Shown here: piece after piece, positions 20,719 to 29,466 of the stretch | Position numbering within the stretch: position 1 is the first letter of the stretch | How the letters are laid out: each line of letters starts with the position of its first letter | Source of the DNA: Pythium myriotylum | Taxonomy: Eukaryota > Oomycota > Peronosporomycetes > Pythiales > Pythiaceae | Length of the DNA stretch: 64,000 nucleotides | Assembly: GCA_023091665.1 (NCBI GenBank) | Contig: JALJCQ010000030.1 | Span: forward strand, 374,501-438,500 | Reading direction: 5' to 3' | Translations under genes and position numbers: made by a program | The notes under the pieces: model-generated | Database searches by the model: none | The model's input: only the letters and a program-made list of their open reading frames with translations | Told to the model about the DNA's origin: nothing

Positions 20719-21815
20719 TTATTCGGTGATGAACCGGGTCGCTGCGATCACAGCCATGCCTAAGATGATGCCTATCACAGCCCCGTGGGCTTTTCCTACC
20801 GCGTAGACGTGAGTCGTTGGCATCACTTCCTTGACGCCAATGCCTACGAGGATGCCAGCTGAGACGCCAGTCGCGATGGCGTGTGTTAGTCGGTCGTCTT
20901 CACTGTGCCCCATCAAAAACCAGGCGATAGCGGCACCCACGAGCTTCCCAACAGGCGACAATAAGCACCAGAAGACGCCGCGCAGTCGGTGGCCGCTGGC
21001 GAAATAGATCGAAGACGCGAGCGCGGTGCCGTCCGGGAGACTGTGCAGCACAACGGCTGTTGCAACGGCCACGCCGATGTGAAGATGGCGAATCGCGGCG
21101 ACATACAGAGCCAGGCCCTCTAGTCACACAGAGTCCCGTTCAATTAGTTGTCCCGTCCTCGGTTGGGCTTAGAATGGAACGCACCTGGAAGATGGTGGAG
21201 GATTACAGCGATCGCGCTGAGGATTGTTGCTCGGATCCGAAGGCCCTTGGAATGAGCAGCGTATGGCTCGTACGGGCTCGCAGTAGTTGAGATATCGGGT
21301 AGCTCCGGTTCATGGAAGTGGTCGAAGTGGAGCGTGGATGACGTGTGGAGTCCCCGCACGTAGGTAGATGCTGCGAGCTCGAGCGTGGAGACTGAGCCGT
21401 GAATCGTCAGTCTGCGACCGTATTGCTGACGCTCGGCTTGTCCAGCTTCTCCGTAGCAATTGGCTGCAAGAATGGATACACGATAGATGATCGCGTCAAC
21501 AGTGTAGAGCATGATGATGCCGAGCCCGAGGCTTGCGATGGCAAAGAGCTGGCCGAGACCACCTGCTTTCTTCTCATCAGTAGACTGGTCTCGTAGTACG
21601 GCCGTATACCCGGCTTCCGCGTGCTCAAGCAAGTCGGATAGCGCTATGCAGATGAAGATGAAGCTGGAGATACTGAACACGATTACGAGAGGTAGTGGCC
21701 TCGCAAGCGAGAGCAGCAGTGTGCTGAAGACCATGACACCGCCGACCACGAAGGCCAACGAGGCACCTGCAACCAACGCAAACGCGAACACGACGCTCGT
21801 CCCGGTCTCGAGCAT
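20719..21815 (-). CDS. ZIP-type (ZupT-like) metal transporter, spliced
   Basis: Exons 21185-21815 and 20719-21119, intron 65 bp (GTGCGT...ACTAG), 343 aa from the ATG at 21815; the frame above it begins at TTG. Splicing creates HHLPEGLAL at residues 207-215, followed by HSLPDG at 236-241. These are equivalents of the paired HNFPEG/HNIPEG metal-binding motifs of ZupT-like ZIP transporters in helices 4 and 5. About eight hydrophobic segments can be counted. A histidine-bearing loop (LHFDHFHEPE, about residue 170) suits a metal-sensing loop. It sits tail to tail with the other ZIP gene, 54 bp between stops, suggesting an old local duplication. Confidence 0.82.
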
Positions 21816-22436
21816 CTTGTGAGATGAGGGCGACCACGTAGATGTCAAGTAGTGACGACCACCAGTGTAGGTGGTAGTGATAAATAAGCACCCACACTGG
21901 CGGGTTCACGTAAAAAAGCTGTCTGCGGTCCTTACGAGCAGGAATCAAGCAGACGATGGGTGATGGCAAAGTGGCTCTTTCCTTCGCCGAGAAATCAACT
22001 CAACGGGCACACATCGGAGCCGACCACGCCGACAGCTGAGGGCGGAACGCGCGCGGAACAATGCGCGGCTCTTCCACCAAACCTCGCCATCGCATCCAAA
22101 CTGCCCGATGACGACCAGACATGCACACAACTACATATGCAGTGCCTGCCGACCACCGGAGACGGAAGGAACCGCAGAAATCCGCTCGGAGCGAGCTTCA
22201 TTGGGGAGAGAGGCACGAATTTTGGTCTCACGTCGCATGCAGCTCACCTTGAAGTGATCCCGATCTCGCTTAAAACCGTTTTGGATCTTTCCGATTGGAT
22301 AAAAACACAACTATTTCGTCCAATCTCATCCCGGGAAAGCCTATCCTGTCTGGCTTCTTGACGTAGCTCCCCGTCATCACAAGGATCGTCATCCGCAAGA
22401 GACCTCGTCGTGCTCCTCTCTCCCGTCGCTGCGCTC
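21816..22436. other. Divergent intergenic region
   Basis: About 620 bp between the ZIP gene and the seven-helix gene. A 130-codon plus-strand frame (about 21960-22361) has no recognisable features and is left uncalled. Confidence 0.35.
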
Positions 22437-23087
22437 ATGGTGCTCTACGAGATCGCGCGCTTCTGCTGCCTCGCGCTCACGGACGCGGCGATGCTGCCGG
22501 CGCTGCAGGTCATGCGCAAGAACCACCGGCACTTTGAGCTCTTCCTCGGCGTCTTCCAGCTCGCCATCTCGTTCCTCTTCAACGTGGCCGAAGCCTTCCA
22601 CGCGTCCATCTTCCTCAAGGAGCTCCAGTGGCACTTTATCTCGGACGTGCTCTCGGTCGCCTACTTTCTCGTGCTCTGCGTCCACCTCATGGGCTTTCGA
22701 GATGAGAACACCAACATTGTGCTGCGCTACATCGCCTTTGCGTTTGCCTGGCTCATGAAGTCCAAGGACGGATGGGATACGACCACGTACGAGGTGCTGC
22801 TCGTCGCGAGCTACATCCTCGGTGTCGTCTACAGGCGCTTGCTGTCGAGCGACAAGCAGGTCGCGCCGCTGCAGAAGGAGCACGCCAAGTTCGCTATCAT
22901 CTTCCTGCTGCTCGCTGCGATCGTCGGCTCGATCCCGATCTACTTTTCCGGCTCAGGCGATGAATGGAGCATTGGCTTCTTGAAAGGATGTATGCACGTG
23001 CTAGGCGGCGCGGCGTTTTACTACGCGTGGCTCAGCGTGCCGTGCCTTGATTCGAAGAAGACCGACCTCATCCCGACCTACATTTGA
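22437..23087 (+). CDS. Seven-helix membrane protein, possibly CREST/TMEM8-myomaker type
   Basis: 216 aa from the ATG at 22437; the longer frame begins with GTG. About seven hydrophobic helices fill the sequence with short polar turns. The S/H/D residues in AEAFHASIF, WHFISD and KGCMHVLGGAAFYYAW are arranged roughly as in the CREST superfamily (ceramidases, TMEM8/PGAP6, myomaker), which share a Ser-Asp-His metal site. That assignment is tentative. No signal peptide beyond the first helix. If correct it would be a lipid hydrolase or membrane-fusion relative. Confidence 0.55.
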   Translation: MVLYEIARFCCLALTDAAMLPALQVMRKNHRHFELFLGVFQLAISFLFNVAEAFHASIFLKELQWHFISDVLSVAYFLVLCVHLMGFRDENTNIVLRYIAFAFAWLMKSKDGWDTTTYEVLLVASYILGVVYRRLLSSDKQVAPLQKEHAKFAIIFLLLAAIVGSIPIYFSGSGDEWSIGFLKGCMHVLGGAAFYYAWLSVPCLDSKKTDLIPTYI

Positions 23088-23150
23088 GGACAGCAAATAA
23101 TACAAAAAAAGATGTGTGTCTTGTGTGCGTGTGTCCACGTTGTCGGCGCT

Positions 23151-23768
23151 TTATTGGTTGGAGCGATGCTGCAGGAAGAGCTGGTGCATGCGTTCAATAG
23201 GTGCTACGTCCAACTCATGAAGGATCTGCACACCGAGACACAAATCAGTTAACTCACCATCTCCACTTTTTCTTGAACCCACCTTGCGTTGGTGAGACGC
23301 TTCGAAGTAGTCAGCGTACAGACCAAGTTGGGCATGGAGCAAGCGCCAGTTTGTCTTGGTCGAGTCCAACTCTCCGCACGCGAGCTTACGCTCGCTGAGG
23401 AACAGCTCGAGCAGAGCCCACGCCTCCATCGCAGTCGCCTCGCCGAGTCCACTTTCTTCTTCCTGTTCCGGTGACTCGACTCGTTTCAACTCGGAAGCTC
23501 GTAGGATTCGCGTCAGCCGTCGTCGCTCTTCCTTCAATTGTGCGTCGCTCCAGCTCGCATAGCTCAACACTCGCTTATGTTGGCTTTCAGTGTCAGGTCG
23601 TGAAGTGCTGTCTTCCTCTTGCCTAGGAACTGATGATGACTCCCAGAGGACCCTCGACCTCGGTCGATTTGGCGACGAGCCCTCGTGGATCGCTGGAAGA
23701 TCTGGGAAGAGCACATCACGCACGGTGCGTTGAACGAGCGCTTCAAGAACCCGAGATCGGTCGGCCAT
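23151..23768 (-). CDS. Orphan helical protein
   Basis: 205 aa if unspliced, from the ATG at 23768. A good intron (23226-23282, 57 bp, GTGGGT...TGCAG) lies in frame, so the mature protein may be 186 aa. The removed residues are polar and atypical of the surroundings, which favours splicing. The N-terminus is polar. Residues 75-150 look like two or three amphipathic helices (QLKEERRRLTRILRASEL, AMEAWALLELFLSERKLA). Family unknown. The start is only 95 bp from that of the divergent LC8 gene, so the two probably share a promoter. Confidence 0.6.
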   Translation of the reverse strand: MADRSRVLEALVQRTVRDVLFPDLPAIHEGSSPNRPRSRVLWESSSVPRQEEDSTSRPDTESQHKRVLSYASWSDAQLKEERRRLTRILRASELKRVESPEQEEESGLGEATAMEAWALLELFLSERKLACGELDSTKTNWRLLHAQLGLYADYFEASHQRKVGSRKSGDGELTDLCLGVQILHELDVAPIERMHQLFLQHRSNQ

Positions 23769-23863
23769 TCGGAACGGAGACTGTCACAATTCCGCGAAAG
23801 GTCACGCGGGTTCTTTTCGATCCCGAGACCTCGAGCCACAGTTTCGACGTCTTGCCTCTCGAA

Positions 23864-24240
23864 ATGTCAAAGGCCGCCAAGAAAGACGACGTCGCCGTTG
23901 GCGCACTGCGCGTTGTGTACTTGGACGCACCGAAAGAGCTCGAAGACTTGGTGATTGCGAGTGCGACGAACGCACTGAAGGCTCTGTTCAAAGGCGAAAA
24001 GAGCCACTTCACCGAAGTGGCCCAGCAGATCAAGAAAGAGGTCGAGGAGGCCGAGAGCGGCGCGTGGCACGTGATTGTGGGCAAGTCCTTTGGCTCGTTT
24101 GTCTCGCATGAAGTGAAAAAGTGAGTGGTAAGAAGATGTGACATTTGATACCAACGATTCTGACGATAGCTTGTGGTATCCACAGAATGGTGTACTTCTT
24201 CTTGGGACAAATCGGCTTCTTGGTCTTTCGCCACGGCTGA
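23864..24240 (+). CDS. Dynein light chain, LC8 type
   Basis: Exons 23864-24120 and 24186-24240, intron 65 bp (GTGAGT...CACAG), 103 aa, close to the roughly 90-aa family length. Signature blocks are the first helix (LEDLVIASATNALKALF), the second helix with VAQQIKKEVE, the WHVIVGKSFGSFVSHE strand pair and, after the splice, YFFLGQIGFLVFRHG. LC8 is a homodimeric hub that binds short peptides of dynein intermediate chain and many other partners; oomycetes need it for cytoplasmic transport and zoospore flagella. The frame continues upstream of the ATG without coding character. Confidence 0.92.
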
Positions 24241-24365
24241 GTTGCTGGCGAGTTGGAAGCGTCTCCATTTAGAGTTAGGATTCCCAGTAAAAGACATCTT
24301 CCTATTGTTCACTACCCTCGCTGTACAATAAATAAGGCGGCTCAATAGTCGTCAGTGCTGGAATC

Positions 24366-24673
24366 TCACGGCGGCGGCGGTCCGTGGTTGGCGGGAGGAT
24401 ATGGGTGTGCTGTGCCGTTCGGCTGCTGAGTCGGAGCAGCAAGGTGTGCTGGCATTGGAATCGGCTGGGGTGTCGTCGCGGTACTCTGTGCTCGTAAGGC
24501 CTGCTGCATCTGAGCGGAGTACGCGGGGTGCGGACGGGGCTCAGGGAATGAAGCGGCTGGCTGCACCTGCTGCTGTTGCTGGCTACGGAGCAATAGCTGC
24601 TGGTACTGTTGCTGCTTCTGGAGCATTTGCTGATGCAGATGCGCGTGGAAGGCTTGCTGCGGGTCTCCCTGTA

Positions 24674-24713
<40 letters not shown>

Positions 24714-26842
24714 TTGCTGCTGTCTCAGCTGGAGCTCCTGCATATGCCGAACGTGCTGCTGCTGCTGCACTGCTCGCTTGAGCATATCGCGAATGCCGCT
24801 GTGGTACTGCACGAGCCGCACAATCGCATTCTCGCGCTCATCTTTGAAGCGCAGCACATCCTGCTCGTGCGACTGGATCGCGGTGTTGAGGTTTGAGACC
24901 GTGGAGTGAAAGACTTCGGAGCTTACGGATCCGATTTGCTCGAGTGTCATGTTCATCTGTGCGTTGAGTTGATAAACGATTGTCTCGGCATCTTTGATCT
25001 GTTGGGACAGCTTTGAACATTGACGGTAACTCGCCGCTTGAACCTGAGGGATATCACCGAGCAGATCAAGTCGCAGAAGCTTGACCTTTGAGATCAGCGA
25101 CTTTGACTGCGCGACTAATTGGACAACGACTTGGTCTCGCTTTGTTCGTAACAGCTGGAGCCGCTGCTGGTGCTGCTTGAGCTTCTCCATCAGCCCGTGG
25201 GCTGTTTGGACGCTTCGATATGACGCCTGCACAACCTTGGCGTTGACTTGAGTTATTGCTTGCTCCGTTTGGCTGACAAGATCGTCGGTTTGAACCAGTC
25301 GCTCGAATAAAACGTGCTCGATTGGGTTTTGGTCGATCGTACTTAAGCCACCAATAGCAGGATTGCTCAGCGTCGTGACGGTCGCTGTTGCTGTCGGTGC
25401 CTGTGATGTCTCTAGTGGAGTCGCAGGTGCCGACCACGTCGTCCCGTTCGGAGAAATGCCACTTTGAGATGCAGATATGGTGGGTGGAGCGACCGGCGTG
25501 GACGTTCCTGAGGACGTGGGGAAGAACCCGTGGCTGGCGGTAGTTGGCGTGGAGAACCCATTGGAACCAACAACCTCTGGAGGGGGCACGAGCGCTCGAT
25601 AGATCTGCGGTCCGACTGGGAGTCCAATAACAGGAATCTGTGGTCCCATCATACCCGCGACAGTCGTTGGTGGGGTATGAAGCCTCGAGACTGAAGACGG
25701 CGTTGGCTGCGGTCGATCATTTTCTGCGTCGCTGCTATCGTCGTCGATGCAGATCACCTCTTGATCGGTCGGAAGTTTGCGTTTGACACCTATGGTGGGC
25801 TCCCCTGCTACGCCTACGCTTTGTTCTGGGGTCGATGCCGCGGCTACTCGCAGCGATCGGAGATGTTCGACGACCTTCTTGTAATGCGGCGTCCAGTCGG
25901 CTCGTACAAGCATCGTACCAGGAGTTCCTGCATGACCAAACCAACGGCAATGAGCATATATCAGGTGTTGAATGACCCACCCATCGCTCGTACCCCCAAG
26001 CCGAAGCGGTTTGTGCGCTTTCTGCTTCACGACGCCGTGATGGATGGCCACATAGCATTCGGCGCAAAACGTCAAGTCGCACCCCGTGCACCACACTTGG
26101 ACAATTCCCAAGTGGCAGTGCGGACACGCTACAGAACGCCCAAGTGTCAGACTCCACTGCATCATCGAGGAAATATTTGTACCAGGACATACCTTTCGTG
26201 ATTGCGAGTCGGTGGGCGCGGTCGGATTCACTCACATGCTGCTCTCGATAGCACTCCGAACACACTTGTACGTTGTGGAACGCGCACGTATCTTCCATAC
26301 ACGAGACGCTCGACAACGCTCGCAGTCCTCTCTCCAGGCACTGTGTACACGGCGGCGTCGCGGGGTCTGCAAGACGTTCTCCCATGAGTTCCCGCGCCCG
26401 CGTGCACGCATCCATAGCCGCAGTTACCTATCGCCGACGAATCGCCGTCCTCGTCCACCGCCATGCCGTACGCCTTGCGCACAAACGCCGGCAGCTCGCC
26501 AAACCACTTGCGCTCGTCCGTGAGCGCCGGGTGCTCGACGCTGATCTCGGCCTCGTCCACCATGGCTTCGACGGCCGCAGTCTCAGCGTCTCGCTCGGCC
26601 GTGGCTTCGTCCATCGCGACGTCTTGCTGCTCGTCCGAGGCGTCCTCGTCGCGAGGCACTGCCTCGGCGGTCGTCGACGAGCCCATCGCGACGTCCTCGG
26701 CCGACTCGGTCTCCTGCGAGCTGTCGTTCTCCGCGAGCAGCTGGTCGGTCGAGTCGCACGTCGCCGCGGGCTCCGAGGCGTCGGCTCTGGGCGGCGACGC
26801 GCTCGTGGGCGCGCGCGCGTTCGCCTCGGCGCCGTCGTCCAT
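24366..26842 (-). CDS. B-box-type zinc protein with coiled coil and polyglutamine tract
   Basis: Three exons on the minus strand: 26428-26842, 26194-26366 plus base 26193, and 24366-26128. The introns are 61 bp (26367-26427) and 64 bp (26129-26192). The joined frame gives 783 aa. Exon 1 is acidic (about 138 aa). The splice joins SSAI to DPATPPCTQC. Two B-box-like Cys/His modules follow: CTQC...CAFHNVQVCSECYREQH...H, then CPHCHLG...CTGCDLTFCAECYVAIHH...H. A Ser/Thr/Pro-rich linker leads to a helical coiled coil of about 200 aa and a Gln-rich C-terminus with a run of about 16 Gln. Tandem B-boxes plus coiled coil without a visible RING recall TRIM-like proteins. A nuclear scaffold or regulator is likely, but no function is proven. 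Confidence 0.72.
24672..24723 (-). repeat. Coding CAG/CAA tract (polyglutamine)
   Basis: On the minus strand CAG and CAA codons alternate for about 16 glutamines. The mixture of CAG and CAA lowers slippage. Other Gln-rich blocks flank it. Confidence 0.9.
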
Positions 26843-27179
26843 TGGGTCTGATGAGGAGCTACGAGCAGTACGTACAGCCGTTCGGGTCAGAGCTTTCCTT
26901 CGTGTGGACCACACCTTTTGGCGCCAAATGTGGTACTGTGAAATTTCGTGAAAGTACGAAACGGGACCTCATTGGTGAAAATCATGCATGGTTGAAGTGA
27001 ACTTTCTAGAAACACAGGGTTTTCGGCAAAACCTCGATCCGAAGAGTCGTCTCCTACCTTTTCACTTGGAATTTGTATAGGATGTTAGTCTTAACACCCG
27101 TTAACCTCCACTCACCTCCTCTTGGCTTGTACCCACCCGTGATCTCAGTTCCAGATTCGAAGAGATCTGCACGACGACC
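26843..27179. other. Shared divergent promoter region
   Basis: 337 bp between the starts of the B-box gene and CacyBP. It is AT-richer than the coding flanks and no gene is seen. Confidence 0.45.
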
Positions 27180-28043
27180 ATGGCGATCGGCGAGACGCTC
27201 CGCGACGAGATCCGCGAGCTCGAGGCGCTGCTGGCGCAGGCCGCGACGGCCGGCAACCGCCGCGACCTGCAGCAGCTGCTCAAGACCAAGCAGGCGCAGT
27301 GGCAGCAGCAGCAGCAAGAGGACGAGCCCATGGAGGACGCGACGCCCGAGCTGCCGCAGCCGGCGCCCGTCAAGGTGAGCTCGCACGCCGCCAAGCCCGC
27401 CGACACGGGCGAGGACCTCAACGTCTACACGGAGATCGCGCGCTTTGGCTGGGAGGACGAAGGTGCGTGGATGTCGTGAGAGAGAGAGAGAGAGAGGTGG
27501 TGGTGGCGGGGATTGAATGGATGGATTGGATACGGTATAGGCTACGGCAAGGACAAAGTGACGGTGCATATCATGTCGGGTGTCGACGGCGTCGGGGATC
27601 TGCCCAAGGAGAACATCACGTGCAAGTTCACCAAGGACTCGTTCGATCTCAAGATCCTCGGGCTCAACGGCAAGAACTGGCGGTGCGTTCTTTTTAAGGA
27701 TGGTGGTGGCTGGCCGAGTAGCTGACGAGTGGTGGTGTTTATGTGTAGATTGGTGAAGAACCACCTTGACAAGCCCATCTCGCCGTCGAAGAGCACGTAC
27801 CGTGTCAAGAAGAACCGCATCTCGATCACACTGTGGAAGGAGGATAAGAACAACACGTGGATGAACCTCACGGCCAAGAACCCGAACAAGCTGACCCGCG
27901 ACAAGTCAGCGGACCCGGCTGCCGGCATCATGGACATGATGAGGGACATGTACGAGGAAGGCGACGAAGACATGAAGCGCACGATCGCCAAGGCATGGAC
28001 CGAGAGCCGAGAGAAGCAGGGCAAGATGGGCGATGTGATGTAA
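27180..28043 (+). CDS. CACYBP: Calcyclin-binding/Siah-interacting protein (CacyBP/SIP)
   Basis: Exons 27180-27462, 27541-27682 and 27749-28043, introns 78 and 66 bp, 239 aa, the family's usual length. An N-terminal helical hairpin (about 1-45) is followed by a Gln/acidic linker. Next comes a CS (p23-like) beta-sandwich: EIARFGWEDEG, GYGKDKVTVHI, ENITCKFTKDSFDLKI and NWRLVKNHLDKPI. The SGS-type C-terminal tail contains ITLWKEDKNNTWMNLT and PAAGIMDMMRDMYEEGDEDMKRTIAKAW. In animals CacyBP bridges Siah E3 ligase and Skp1; here it may be an Hsp90/SGT1-like co-chaperone. The first intron contains a (GA)n run. Confidence 0.93.
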
Positions 28044-28098
28044 GGCAGCCTTACACTTCATCACAAATAATGCATTTCCTTTCTCTCCACCTCACAAC

Positions 28099-28728
28099 TT
28101 ACGTGTCCGATACGTTTATCTCGACGATCTCTTCGCCGACCGTGACCACTGTTACCTCAGCATTTTCGAGGCCTCTCTTGATCTGCTTGAACTCGGCGCT
28201 CTTTTTCTTGACCTGGAACGACTCGCTCGTCTCGCCGTTCTCCTCGTTCAGCAGCGAGAGGTAGCCCTCTGCGTCGATATCCATGACACTCCATGTGACG
28301 GGTGGCGCCGCTGCTTCGGCTTCTAGCCCTTCGATCTGTAGCGCGCCGTCCGGGTCTTCACCCACGGCGCCAATGAGCTCATTGTACCATTTCAGCAGGC
28401 GCTTCTTCTGCTTGGAGCCAAACACGTTGAATGGCATCGCGAGCCCGTCCTTGACGACTTTGAACGTCGCCTCCACGAGCTTCTCTTCGTCTTTGCTCTT
28501 GGGCGGCACGTGCTGCTTGCTGAACGTGACGTAGAACGCGATGGCGTCGATCATCTTCTGCTGCGCATTCTCGCTGAACCGCGGCGACTGGTTCTTCTGG
28601 AGGAACCGGCTCATCGTGCTCAGCTCCTTGGCCATCTTGCCCATGGTCTGCGGCAGTCGCGCAGCGTCCGCCGCCGCCTGGACGAGCGCCTGGCCGTCCT
28701 CCCAGAACTTGATACACCGCGGGTCCAT
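28099..28728 (-). CDS. Protein with eIF5A C-terminal-domain-like tail
   Basis: 209 aa from the ATG at 28728; the extra six codons upstream start at TTG. Residues 1-140 are mostly helical and unrecognised (ALVQAAADAARLPQTM, SRFLQKNQSP, KQKKRLLKWYNELIGA). The last 65 residues resemble the OB-fold of eIF5A: an MDIDAEGYLSLLNEENGE strand pair, then SAEFKQIKRGLENAEVTVVTV, parallel to the DGFLxLMDDxGExR...L..G.EV.VTV layout of that domain. The hypusine-bearing N-terminal domain of eIF5A is absent. A chance beta-rich match cannot be excluded. It is convergent with CacyBP (55 bp between stops). Confidence 0.6.
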   Translation of the reverse strand: MDPRCIKFWEDGQALVQAAADAARLPQTMGKMAKELSTMSRFLQKNQSPRFSENAQQKMIDAIAFYVTFSKQHVPPKSKDEEKLVEATFKVVKDGLAMPFNVFGSKQKKRLLKWYNELIGAVGEDPDGALQIEGLEAEAAAPPVTWSVMDIDAEGYLSLLNEENGETSESFQVKKKSAEFKQIKRGLENAEVTVVTVGEEIVEINVSDT

Positions 28729-28838
28729 CGGGTTCACGAACGGCAAGTGAGCTGTTTGGAGCTGCTCAAAAGGTAATTCGTACTTAGCCGAGTAGCTCCC
28801 AGTACGCGCGGTCTTGGCGCTAATGGCAAAGAACGGAA

Positions 28839-29198
28839 ATGGACGAAGATCTCTACGGCGACCTCGACACGTCGACGAGCGCGCTGGCCAAGACCGAAGT
28901 GCTGCAGCAGAAGCAGCGCGTCGAGCGAGAGAACGGCCAGCTGCGCGAGCAGCTCGCGCTGCTGCAGCACGAGAACCGCCAACTGGGCGAGCGCAATCGC
29001 ACGCTCGAGACCAACATCTCGACGCTCTTTGTCACGGCGCAGCACGAGCTCAAGCGCAAGGACGCCGAGATCCAGCGGCTGCGCGAGGCGCTGGAGCGCA
29101 ATGGTGGTGAGAGGAGGCCACGCGAGCGAGACCGTCCGCGAGACTCGTCGAGAGAGACGCCGCGTGAATCTAACAGTAAAAGACCTGACGCACGATGA
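28839..29198 (+). CDS. Short coiled coil resembling the FLASH/CASP8AP2 N-terminus
   Basis: 119 aa. An acidic start (MDEDLYGDLD) is followed by a leucine-rich coiled coil (about 20-85) with NISTLFVTAQHELKRKDAEI, then an Arg/Glu/Ser tail. The core recalls the N-terminal coiled coil of FLASH (N-I-S-x-L-x-x-T-A-x-x-E-x-x-R-K-D), which binds Lsm11 in U7 snRNP-dependent histone mRNA processing. The similarity is from memory of the motif only. There is a divergent start 110 bp from the eIF5A-tail gene. The Arg/Ser tail fits an RNA-processing role. Confidence 0.55.
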   Translation: MDEDLYGDLDTSTSALAKTEVLQQKQRVERENGQLREQLALLQHENRQLGERNRTLETNISTLFVTAQHELKRKDAEIQRLREALERNGGERRPRERDRPRDSSRETPRESNSKRPDAR

Positions 29199-29466
29199 GT
29201 TGGAGAAAGAAAGACCCAGCTTTCGGTGGGGATACTCTCGCGTGGTGGGTGTCTTTGTTTATCTTAAATAGAGGCGGGTACATCACTGTCCCTTTTGGAA
29301 ATGGGAGGGAGGGGGGTGGCGGCCGGCGACGCGGTCGCAATACTACATACAGTCACCTAAGAGGCCGTCGACCGTGTGGATGGGTTTTTCTTGGTTTCGT
29401 TCATAATGGCGATCTCTTAAAACGTCGGGGGTGGGGATTGGGGGGTGGGGGGTACCGTCGGACTCG

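Noticed and set aside
21960..22361. 133-aa plus-strand frame upstream of the seven-helix gene
   Set aside because: GTG start, no motif, ordinary composition for intergenic DNA.
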